Origin: CAUZSN01 sp963582345
GTDB lineage: Bacteria; Planctomycetota; Planctomycetia; Planctomycetales; Planctomycetaceae
Direction of reading: 5' to 3'
Assembly: GCA_963582345.1 (NCBI GenBank)
Contig: CAUZSN010000173.1
Location: 1-5,308, forward strand
DNA: 5,308 bases
A model generated the notes under the pieces. The model ran no database searches. It saw nothing but the letters and a program-made list of their open reading frames with translations, and was not told where the DNA came from. The first letter of the stretch is position 1. The number at the start of each line of letters is the position of its first letter. A program made the translations under genes and the position numbers. Shown in pieces: positions 1-5,308 of this stretch.

Positions 1-63
1 GGCCCTCGGCATCCGACTAACCTGGCCTATCGCGACGGATAGTGCAAGCAATCCGCAAAGCAT
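1..63 (-). CDS. Doubtful start of a minus-strand gene leaving the left edge
   Basis: An ATG at 63 opens a frame of 21 codons that reaches the window edge without a stop. It begins MLCGLLALSVAIGQ, which is hydrophobic like a signal peptide or membrane anchor. It would be the next gene downstream of shc in the same direction. No Shine-Dalgarno sequence is visible before the ATG, and the bases just upstream are locked in an inverted repeat. A frame this short can be open by chance, so this is only a possibility. Confidence 0.13.
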   Translation of the reverse strand, partial: MLCGLLALSVAIGQVSRMPRA

Positions 64-65
64 GT

Positions 66-131
66 GTCTGGGAGCTGCCAAATCCGAGCAACCTGAATGC
101 TCACTATCAGCTCCCCGACTTCACTCGAAGT
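66..131. repeat. Nested inverted repeat downstream of shc
   Basis: GGGAGCTG (70-77) pairs perfectly with CAGCTCCC (108-115), and GTC (66-68) with GAC (117-119) extends the stem past one mismatch. Inside it, GAGCA (86-90) pairs with TGCTC (98-102) around a seven-base loop. A second small hairpin, ACTTC (118-122) with GAAGT (127-131), begins 22 bases after the shc stop and overlaps the outer arm, so the two are partly exclusive. No T-run follows on the minus strand, so a classical Rho-independent terminator is not shown. It may still be a 3'-end structure of the shc transcript. Confidence 0.5.
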
Positions 132-153
132 TCGAACAATTAAAACGGGTATA

Positions 154-2316
154 TTAGTATGACCGTCTACTGTCTGCCCGAAGTCGAGAATAACGGGCCA
201 ACGCAATCAAAGGAAAGTAGATGCGGTACAGGTGATACTTCAAGTAAAACACTCTCGGAAAACCCGTACCTGTGAATGCGTCTTCCTGCCAGGTTCCATC
301 GTCCTGTTGAGTGTCCAGTAGATACGTGATGCCTCGCTGAACGGCTTCCGAGTGGACGTAACCAGCGGCCATTAGCCCCATCAAGGCCCAGGCTGTTTGA
401 GAAGCGGTTGGCTCGCCTTGGCCTCGCAGATTCGGATCGTCGTAACTTCGCGGAGTTTCACCCCATCCACCACACGATTGCTGCTTTGACATTAACCAGA
501 TGGCTGCCTTGCAAATACGTGGGTCATCCGTCGAAACGCCGATGCAAGTTAATCCCACAAGTGCCTGCCAAGTACCGTAGATATAATTCACGCCCCAACG
601 ACCATACCAGCAATGATCCTCTTCTTGATCACGCCAGACGAATTCGGTTGCACGTTGAATGACGTCGTGGTCCCGGGGAAAATTCAGATCGGCAAATAAT
701 TCAAGAACCCGAGCGGTCAAGTCCGAGGTGCTGGGGTCGATCATGGCATTGTGATCAGCAAACGGGATTCGAGTTAAGATCTCTCGATCATTGTTCACGT
801 CGAATGCTCCCCAACCACCGTCGCGGTTTTGCATGGCCGACAGCCAGCATGCGCCTCGACGAACGGCATTGAGAATGTGCCTCATGGATTCGATGTCGGA
901 AAAGGCGGCCTGTGAAGATGTAGTCTTGCCCGTTAACACGGCAGCTGAGTCGTCGTCCGCTTCGTGAGGGCTCCAATCATCCAACAGAAATTCTGCGGAC
1001 CAATGATGACCGGGTAGACACCGAACCAGTGCGGTCAATACCATGCATGTGTCATCAACATCGGGGTAAAAAGCATTGTTAAATTCGAAAAACCACCCAG
1101 ATTCCTGATGTCCAGGATTTGAGATGGCCCAATCACCGCGTCGGCGAACTTCCTTTGCTAACAGCCAATCAACCGCACGGCGCAACGAAGGATGCTCGGC
1201 TGGCACGCCAGCTTCTCGCAATGCGATCGTTGCAATGGCTGTATCCCACACCGGCGATTGACACGGTTGCAGCCGATCGGCGCTCCCTTCAGAGATTGTT
1301 AACTTCTCCAACTCATTCAGTGCCCTTTGGCATTCTGACGCATCGTCCTTGTAACCCAGGCACTTCAGCGCGACGACACTCCAAATGATTGGCGGAAAAA
1401 TGGCGCCCAATCCGTCGCTATCGTCAAATCGCTCGTTCAACCATTCGGCCGCTCGACGAATGGCCAGTCGTCGCAATGGACGAATCCTCCACCGTTCCAG
1501 AAATTTCAATACCTGATCCGCTCGGTGAAATAAGTTGTCCCAGTTCATCCAAGTCTTGTGGTTCATCTCGTCGAGCGATTCAGATGACCCCATGCTGATT
1601 GAGAGTTCTTCGGGCGAATTGACAAAAAGTTCGCGAATGCCCTGTTCGATCGACAATTGCACGAACGGTCGATGTGCCCATACCAAACTCAACGGCACGA
1701 CGATTGTGCGAGACCAAGCGGACATTTCATAAATATTGAACGGCATCCATGTCGGTACAAGAACGATTTCAGGTGGAACTGCCGGACATTGTTCGTATGA
1801 GATAACTCCCAGCAAGGCCAGGTAGTATCGCGTGAAACTGTTGACTCGCTCGGCTCCGCCTGCCTGAAGAATCGCCTGCCGAGCGAGAATCATCCAATCG
1901 ACGTCGGCCGAGTGTCCTGTAATCTTCAGAGCAAAGTATGCCTTCACGGACGCACTAATCTCCAAAGGACCACCCGGATAGATTGCCCAACCTCCTTCTG
2001 GCAGTTGTTGTTGCCGAATATAATTCGCTGCACGTTGCGCTGCTTTTGTTTGACCCCGACCCAGAAACGCCAACAACAGGACGTATTCAGATTCCAGAAT
2101 CGTATCCCCTTCCAACTCGCCGACCCAATACCCGTCGGAATGTTGCAGACCAAGCAAATAGTCCTGAGTTCGTTCGCAGGCCGCATCAACGTGATCTGGT
2201 CGTACGCTATCGATCAATTCCGAGGAAATTGGCAAGGGCACAGACGGACCGCGGCCGGGGACCAAATGAGATGCATCAAAACGAATTCGACGAGACTCCA
2301 ACCAGCCTGAATCCAT
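154..2316 (-). CDS. shc: Squalene-hopene cyclase (terpene cyclase, HpnF type)
   Basis: This enzyme cyclises squalene to hopene or hopanol, the committed step of hopanoid synthesis, and the family is monotopic on the membrane. From the ATG at 2316 the protein has 720 residues. It carries the acid motif DVDD at 419-422, where the central Asp is the expected proton donor, within FYPDVDDTC. Five QxxxGxW (QW) motifs are visible at about 58-64, 104-110, 496-502, 612-618 and 670-676. The C-terminal GTGFPRVFYLKYHLY holds F686, F690, Y694 and Y697, matching the active-site aromatics F601, F605, Y609 and Y612 that I recall for Alicyclobacillus SHC. The DxDD motif, rather than DCTAE, argues against oxidosqualene cyclase. 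The protein is longer than the usual 630-680 residues, from an N-terminal extension and about 40 extra residues after DVDD. The frame extends to a GTG at 2373 (739 aa), but that codon lacks a Shine-Dalgarno sequence, whereas ATG 2316 has AAGG eight bases upstream. Stop is TAA. No other hpn gene is adjacent. Confidence 0.96.
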   Translation of the reverse strand: MDSGWLESRRIRFDASHLVPGRGPSVPLPISSELIDSVRPDHVDAACERTQDYLLGLQHSDGYWVGELEGDTILESEYVLLLAFLGRGQTKAAQRAANYIRQQQLPEGGWAIYPGGPLEISASVKAYFALKITGHSADVDWMILARQAILQAGGAERVNSFTRYYLALLGVISYEQCPAVPPEIVLVPTWMPFNIYEMSAWSRTIVVPLSLVWAHRPFVQLSIEQGIRELFVNSPEELSISMGSSESLDEMNHKTWMNWDNLFHRADQVLKFLERWRIRPLRRLAIRRAAEWLNERFDDSDGLGAIFPPIIWSVVALKCLGYKDDASECQRALNELEKLTISEGSADRLQPCQSPVWDTAIATIALREAGVPAEHPSLRRAVDWLLAKEVRRRGDWAISNPGHQESGWFFEFNNAFYPDVDDTCMVLTALVRCLPGHHWSAEFLLDDWSPHEADDDSAAVLTGKTTSSQAAFSDIESMRHILNAVRRGACWLSAMQNRDGGWGAFDVNNDREILTRIPFADHNAMIDPSTSDLTARVLELFADLNFPRDHDVIQRATEFVWRDQEEDHCWYGRWGVNYIYGTWQALVGLTCIGVSTDDPRICKAAIWLMSKQQSCGGWGETPRSYDDPNLRGQGEPTASQTAWALMGLMAAGYVHSEAVQRGITYLLDTQQDDGTWQEDAFTGTGFPRVFYLKYHLYRIYFPLIALARYSRLRADSRRSY

Positions 2317-2324
2317 TTCAGGTG

Positions 2325-2330
2325 CCTTTT
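2325..2330 (-). promoter_or_regulatory. Ribosome binding site deciding the shc start
   Basis: The minus strand reads AAAAAGG followed by eight bases and the ATG at 2316. The in-frame GTG at 2373 is preceded only by a T-rich stretch with no purine-rich motif. This favours the 720-residue product over the 739-residue one. Confidence 0.5.
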
Positions 2331-2384
2331 TCGAAAAAAAAGCTGCGACTTGAGTAGCACCAACAGAGATCACAAAAGCAATCG

Positions 2385-2390
2385 ACTATA
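2385..2390 (-). promoter_or_regulatory. Possible -10 box for shc
   Basis: The minus strand has TATAGT, one base from the TATAAT consensus. It would place the transcript start near 2378, giving a leader of about 60 bases to the ATG at 2316. The sequence 17 bases further upstream does not resemble TTGACA, so this is a weak call. If right, the GTG at 2373 would be almost leaderless, which again favours the ATG. Confidence 0.2.
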
Positions 2391-2431
2391 CAAACCTCAA
2401 GTGCGTGCCCGACATTTTTGCAGTGCTGCCG

Positions 2432-2447
2432 GTTATGGTGTCATAAC
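2432..2447. promoter_or_regulatory. Operator-like palindrome upstream of shc
   Basis: GTTATG and CATAAC form a perfect 6+6 inverted repeat around the four-base spacer GTGT. It lies about 115 bases upstream of the shc ATG and about 40 bases upstream of the possible -10 box, a position typical of an activator or repressor site. No regulator is identified and a chance palindrome cannot be excluded. Confidence 0.25.
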
Positions 2448-2542
2448 GTATGTTTGAAACTCAACGGACCATGCACAACAAAAATCCACATACGACCGGC
2501 TCGCCCGGATGTTACTTCGAGCGGACCAGTGCTACAAGTTCA

Positions 2543-2602
2543 ACGTTCCATTGTCTTTGAAATGAAGGATTCGCCGAAAGCGGCGATACGGAACGTCTTT
2601 TT
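2543..2602 (+). terminator. Nested hairpin followed by T5, terminator-like on the plus strand
   Basis: ACGTTCC (2543-2549) pairs with GGAACGT (2590-2596). Enclosed between them is a perfect short hairpin, TCGCCG (2571-2576), loop AAAG, CGGCGA (2581-2586). One base after the outer arm comes TTTTT (2598-2602). This is the layout of an intrinsic terminator for plus-strand transcription, although the outer stem encloses a long interior and no plus-strand gene ends here. It could end a small RNA or be incidental. Confidence 0.25.
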
Positions 2603-2758
2603 GCGATTGCGTAACACACCAACAAAACAAACGACGAAGATTTATCCAGTACTCATGTTGCAACAATCGTGTCAATATCGTCGCAACGGGAAGCGCAATG
2701 ATCGCACTCGTAGAAACGCAAAATGCAATGTCGTCAAAGACCTGCCTAAACCCCATTC

Positions 2759-2795
2759 CACTTGATCTGTCAGATGACAAGATCATAGGCAAGTG
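2759..2795. repeat. Inverted-repeat hairpin in the shc-bioB spacer
   Basis: TGATCT (2763-2768) pairs with AGATCA (2780-2785), and within it GTC (2769-2771) pairs with GAC (2776-2778) around the loop AGAT, leaving one bulged A. A second set of arms, CACTTG (2759-2764) and CAAGTG (2790-2795), partly overlaps the first. No T-run follows on either strand, so it is not a clear terminator. Confidence 0.45.
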
Positions 2796-2939
2796 TATTG
2801 GACAGACACCTTGAACGTCAGGACACTTTTCGCTTCGCGACGCTCAGGCTTCAGTCTGTGATGGCCGGGTTAGATTCCGCGGTCACGTTCCCAGTTACTA
2901 TTTAAAACAAGTCGCACAGGAAATCGCTCTGGAAGTGCA

Positions 2940-2947
2940 GGGGGGGG
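2940..2947 (+). repeat. G8 homopolymer run
   Basis: Eight consecutive G residues lie in non-coding sequence between bioB and shc. Such runs are prone to slippage in replication and to sequencing error. It is far (over 600 bases) from the shc start, so a role in phase variation of shc is unlikely. Confidence 0.85.
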
Positions 2948-3200
2948 CAATAAATTAGCTGTACGTCGTCAGATGCCCGTCATACGTGAATCGCAAAGGT
3001 GATTAACGCAGTTGTTTTTCCCGAGGCTACTGACATTGTCAAGACACACTTCGCGAACTTCAACAAAACAAATATCGCCGACCTAAAATGAAGATAAAAT
3101 CACTCGAATATCGAACAGGGAATTGGGTAGTGCGATTCGTTCGATCCGGATTCCATTTTACAACGACAAACTCCCATCGTGGACTGACTCCATGAACCGC

Positions 3201-3237
3201 AAAACATTACAACGGCTGGTCTTCTTGGCACGCCGTT
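3201..3237 (-). terminator. Possible bioB terminator
   Basis: Twenty bases after the bioB stop the minus strand forms a stem of AACGGC with GCCGTT (plus-strand 3211-3216 and 3232-3237), with two more inner pairs across a bulge and a loop of about ten bases. It is followed by GTAATGTTTT, a broken T-run. On the plus strand the same stem is followed directly by TTTT, so it could act in both directions. The interrupted T-run makes it a moderate candidate. Confidence 0.4.
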
Positions 3238-3256
3238 TTGGTCAAATTGAGGGTTG

Positions 3257-4297
3257 TTAATCACTTGCCGCAATGATGGCCTGCAATTCATGGTTGCCGG
3301 TGACGATCTCAAAACCTAGATCTTTAATCATTTGGAAGTCTTCCTCAGCAGTTTGGCCTTTCGTCGTCAGATAGTCACTGACGAATAGAGAATTAGCCGG
3401 ATACAGCGCCATAGCCTGCATCGATCTCAGGTTGACCTCGCGACCACCCGCAATGCGAATCTCCGTACTTGGATTAGCCATCCGAAACAGACACAAAACC
3501 TTCAGGCAATATCGCGGGTTCAGAAGATGCACATTCTGCAAACGCGTGCCCGGAATGGAGTGTAGAAAATTGACAGGAATCGAATCGACTTCCAGTTCAC
3601 GCAATTGAAAAGCCACATTGACTACGTCCTGGTCCGCTTCACCCATACCAACGATCACACCACAACACAGTTCCATCCCGGCATCGTGCGCAATTCGCAA
3701 TGTCTGAATACGATCTTGGAACGTGTGAGTCGTGCAGATCTTCTCATAGAATTCTCGGCTGGTATTTAAATTGTGGTTGATGCGGTCCACACCGGCTTCT
3801 TTCAAACGCCGTGCCTGTTTGACAGTCAACAGACCCAGGCAACAGCAAATGTGTAATCCGAGTGTTGTCTTGATCCGTTCGACAACAGTCGCCACGTGTT
3901 CCACTTCCCGATCGCTCGGGCCGCGACCGCTGGCCACGATACAATAGGTTCGGGCCTGTGATTCAATGGCCTGCCGAGCTCCTTCTAACAGCTTTTCTTC
4001 GCTCAACATCGAATATCGATTGATGTCGGTCGTCGAGTCAACTGCCTGCGAGCAGTATCCGCAATCTTCTGGACAAAGACCACTCTTGGCGTTCTTCAGG
4101 AAGTACATTTGTACTTCCTGCCGAAAATAGCGGCGGCGCACCCGAAAGGACGCAGCCAAAAGCGCTGGCAAGTCGGTATCGGGAGACTTCAGAATCGCCA
4201 ACCCGTCATCGTGAGCGAGTTGGTTTCCATCGAGTACCCGATCGGCAAGGTTGTTCCATTGACAGCCCGATCGAACATGACTTTTCATGACTTTCAT
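3257..4297 (-). CDS. bioB: Biotin synthase (radical SAM)
   Basis: BioB inserts sulfur into dethiobiotin to make biotin, the last step of the pathway, using S-adenosylmethionine and two iron-sulfur clusters in the cytoplasm. The 346-residue protein has the radical-SAM motif CPEDCGYC with C75, C79 and C82 for the 4Fe-4S cluster. The expected 2Fe-2S ligands also align with E. coli BioB from memory: C119 (YCIV), C151 (in HICCCLG), C211 (in ELCCG) and R281 (in EIRIAGGRE), corresponding to C97, C128, C188 and R260. Other family signatures are NHNLNTSREFY, GVIVGMGE and AMALYPANSLF. The frame is open back to a TTG at 4411, but the ATG at 4297 has AAAGG five bases upstream and gives a normal family length, so it is preferred. 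No bioA, bioD, bioF or birA is nearby, so dethiobiotin must come from genes elsewhere or from import. A terminator-like hairpin follows the TAA stop. Confidence 0.97.
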   Translation of the reverse strand: MKVMKSHVRSGCQWNNLADRVLDGNQLAHDDGLAILKSPDTDLPALLAASFRVRRRYFRQEVQMYFLKNAKSGLCPEDCGYCSQAVDSTTDINRYSMLSEEKLLEGARQAIESQARTYCIVASGRGPSDREVEHVATVVERIKTTLGLHICCCLGLLTVKQARRLKEAGVDRINHNLNTSREFYEKICTTHTFQDRIQTLRIAHDAGMELCCGVIVGMGEADQDVVNVAFQLRELEVDSIPVNFLHSIPGTRLQNVHLLNPRYCLKVLCLFRMANPSTEIRIAGGREVNLRSMQAMALYPANSLFVSDYLTTKGQTAEEDFQMIKDLGFEIVTGNHELQAIIAASD

Positions 4298-4302
4298 GTG
4301 GA

Positions 4303-4309
4303 CCTTTCT
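4303..4309 (-). promoter_or_regulatory. Ribosome binding site deciding the bioB start
   Basis: The minus strand reads AGAAAGG, five bases before the ATG at 4297. It selects this ATG over the second ATG three codons downstream (4288) and over the upstream TTG at 4411. Confidence 0.6.
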
Positions 4310-4499
4310 GCCTACACAACGGAGCCCACTAGCACCGATCCACAGTGTATCACCACACCACAGCGCACTTGCCACGCTCTGCAAATTAACCGGTTCGCAG
4401 CCTGCAAGCAAGCAGGTCGATGGCTGTCACTAAAAGGAATTACCTCACATCGAGTTGACAACGAAATCAATGATTCGATGCACCGGTCAAAATTCGCTA

Positions 4500-4527
4500 T
4501 TGCGTTGAATGGTTGGTTGAACATAAT
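4500..4527 (+). promoter_or_regulatory. Weak candidate promoter for the zinc-ribbon gene
   Basis: CATAAT (4522-4527) is one base from the -10 consensus. Sixteen bases upstream lies TTGCGT (4500-4505), which keeps only the TTG half of the -35 consensus. It would give a leader of about 100 bases. Sigma factor preferences in this organism are unknown, so the call is tentative. Confidence 0.2.
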
Positions 4528-4622
4528 CTGTGCCCGCGTCCCAGGGCATCCGGATTTGGATGTATTCATTTCCTTATCCCGAATCATTCGACATCTTTAA
4601 CCAATCCACCAAACGCGGCAGT

Positions 4623-4627
4623 GGAAG
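4623..4627 (+). promoter_or_regulatory. Ribosome binding site of the zinc-ribbon gene
   Basis: GGAAG lies six bases before the ATG at 4634. It supports translation starting at MWC, which keeps the first zinc knuckle close to the N-terminus. Confidence 0.55.
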
Positions 4628-4633
4628 ACACGA

Positions 4634-5308
4634 ATGTGGTGTGCAAACTGTCAGGCTGACGTTGCAGCAGAAGTCGCGACGGACAACCGACGTTTGCGCT
4701 GTGCAACATGCGGCACCGATTTGTCCTGGTCCCAAGTGTACACCGCCGAAAAAGCGTTGCCGGACAACGATAAACCGTCGTTAGACGAAAAATCCCGCGA
4801 TGCTCGGGAACTACTGGAGCGATGGTCGGGTAGCGCCATGCTCGATCCATTCGGTCCTTCGTTGGGAACTCGACCACTCGTAGAATCCAGCCCCTCACAA
4901 ACGACAGTCCCAACAACCGAAGCATCACCCAACTTCAACGCGACAATGCGGGTGGATGACGCTCATCTGGAGGAACAGCCCATAACCGAGTCTCAAAGCG
5001 CTGCACACAAAACGGTTGGCACGGCGGTCTCAGAACACTCGAAAAGCATCTCGCGAATCGATCTCACAGACAAATCTCTCATGCCAGATTTCGATCTACC
5101 GTGGGCCACCCAAAACGACCAACCACGAAACACGAATTGGGTCGCGTTGGCTGGCCAGTTTCTGGCATATGGAGGCGTATTGGCTTTGACTGTGGGGGCC
5201 TCCTTGGTGCTATGGAGCTATTTTGGTGGACCGCCCAATTACGCTCCAACAGGCTGGCTGGTGACAACGGTCGGGCAGATGTTACTGTTTTTGGGCATCG
5301 TCACGCTC
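4634..5308 (+). CDS. N-terminal zinc-ribbon protein with disordered linker and membrane segments, 3' end missing
   Basis: I do not recognise a named family. The first 225 codons are open to the window edge with no stop. The N-terminus begins MWCANC and forms a zinc ribbon with two CxxC knuckles, C3/C6 and C23/C26, sixteen residues apart, followed by GTDLSW. Residues of about 31-168 are rich in Ser, Thr, Pro, Asp and Glu with little hydrophobicity, which suggests a flexible linker; a short helix-like patch (DARELLERW) lies in it. A first membrane segment spans about 170-196 (VALAGQFLAYGGVLALTVGA onward). A loop with FGGPPNYAPTGW follows, and a second hydrophobic stretch begins near 208 and is cut by the edge. 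There is no signal peptide, so the zinc ribbon is probably cytoplasmic. ATG is chosen because GGAAG lies six bases upstream. The gene is divergent from bioB. Function is unknown; a membrane-anchored scaffold or sensor is only a guess. Confidence 0.82.
   Translation, partial: MWCANCQADVAAEVATDNRRLRCATCGTDLSWSQVYTAEKALPDNDKPSLDEKSRDARELLERWSGSAMLDPFGPSLGTRPLVESSPSQTTVPTTEASPNFNATMRVDDAHLEEQPITESQSAAHKTVGTAVSEHSKSISRIDLTDKSLMPDFDLPWATQNDQPRNTNWVALAGQFLAYGGVLALTVGASLVLWSYFGGPPNYAPTGWLVTTVGQMLLFLGIVTL

Larger units (their letters stand above)
2317..3256. other. 940-bp intergenic spacer without a convincing gene
   Basis: Reading frames here are short, lack good ribosome binding sites and show no recognisable domain. 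I see no tRNA, transposase remnant or duplicated ends. What it does hold is listed separately: a possible shc promoter and palindrome, two inverted-repeat structures, a G8 run and the terminator-like hairpin behind bioB. It is long for a spacer between two genes in the same direction, so it may contain a decayed gene or a non-coding RNA that cannot be recognised by eye. Confidence 0.6.
4298..4633. other. Divergent intergenic region between bioB and the zinc-ribbon gene
   Basis: This region must hold the promoters for two divergent genes. I see no convincing match to the BirA operator, so biotin control is not shown. It contains a small perfect hairpin, CCTGC (4401-4405) with GCAGG (4412-4416), in what could be the bioB leader. 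Another is TGCCC (4531-4535) with GGGCA (4544-4548) on the plus-strand leader side. A weak plus-strand promoter is listed separately. No clear bioB promoter could be picked. Confidence 0.6.

Noticed and set aside
1..42. Plus-strand frame ending in TAG at 40-42 (GPRHPTNLAYRDG), and another open from base 2 to 157
   Set aside because: Either could be the tail of a gene from the left, but there is too little sequence to tell, and the longer one runs into the shc stop codon.
27..104. Minus-strand 25-codon frame starting GTG at 104 with GGGGAG six bases upstream
   Set aside because: The Shine-Dalgarno spacing is good, but the frame is very short, sits within the inverted repeat, and has no other support.
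1912..2310. Plus-strand frame of 132 codons
   Set aside because: It lies entirely antisense to the strongly supported hopene cyclase gene.
2418..2765. Plus-strand frame of 115 codons in the spacer
   Set aside because: Composition is Arg/Lys/Cys-rich without domain signal and it lies opposite other short frames; it looks like chance.
2532..2792. Minus-strand frame of up to 86 codons with a hydrophobic stretch (STSAIIALPVATILTRLL) in the spacer
   Set aside because: No good ribosome binding site, no recognisable domain, and its 5' part overlaps the inverted repeat at 2759-2795. It could be a small membrane protein but nothing beyond openness supports it.
2795..2830. Related GGACAGACACC and GTCAGGACAC strings that suggested an insertion-sequence end
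   Set aside because: No transposase, no matching far end and no target duplication were found.
3120..3160. GTTCGATCC reminiscent of a tRNA T-loop
   Set aside because: No acceptor, D-arm or anticodon stem could be built around it.
4312..4587. Minus-strand frame of 91 codons directly upstream of bioB
   Set aside because: The purine-rich motif is too close to its possible ATG, it has no domain, and it fills the region that must hold the bioB promoter.

Overview
The window carries two conserved bacterial genes on the minus strand, a squalene-hopene cyclase (shc/hpnF type) and a biotin synthase (bioB). It also holds the first 225 codons of a plus-strand gene for a zinc-ribbon membrane protein that runs off the right edge. 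Base composition looks intermediate (not measured). My best guess for the source is a planctomycete or relative. The reasons are the long hopanoid cyclase, a solitary bioB outside any bio operon, long spacers, and a small zinc-ribbon protein with a disordered linker and Gly-rich membrane segments. That placement is inference; no rRNA or other decisive marker is present.

Layout. 1-153: sequence downstream of shc, with a strong nested inverted repeat (66-131) and a doubtful minus-strand reading frame leaving the left edge. 154-2316 (minus): shc, intact, with every core catalytic motif. 2317-3256: a 940-bp spacer with no convincing gene but several inverted repeats and a G8 run. 3257-4297 (minus): bioB, intact, with all cluster ligands. 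4298-4633: a 336-bp divergent intergenic region. 4634 to the end (plus): the incomplete zinc-ribbon/transmembrane protein.

How the genes relate. Shc makes hopanoids from squalene and BioB makes the last step of biotin. There is no obvious shared pathway, and the large spacer with its own terminator-like hairpin after bioB argues against an operon. bioB and the zinc-ribbon gene are divergent and could share a regulatory region. No other hopanoid (hpn) or biotin (bioA/D/F) gene is visible.

I found no mobile element, CRISPR array, tRNA or rRNA, and no clear sign of a new multigene system. The items most worth a second look are the roughly 40-residue insertion just after the catalytic DVDD motif of the cyclase, the unrecognised zinc-ribbon membrane protein, and the structured, apparently gene-free 940-bp spacer.
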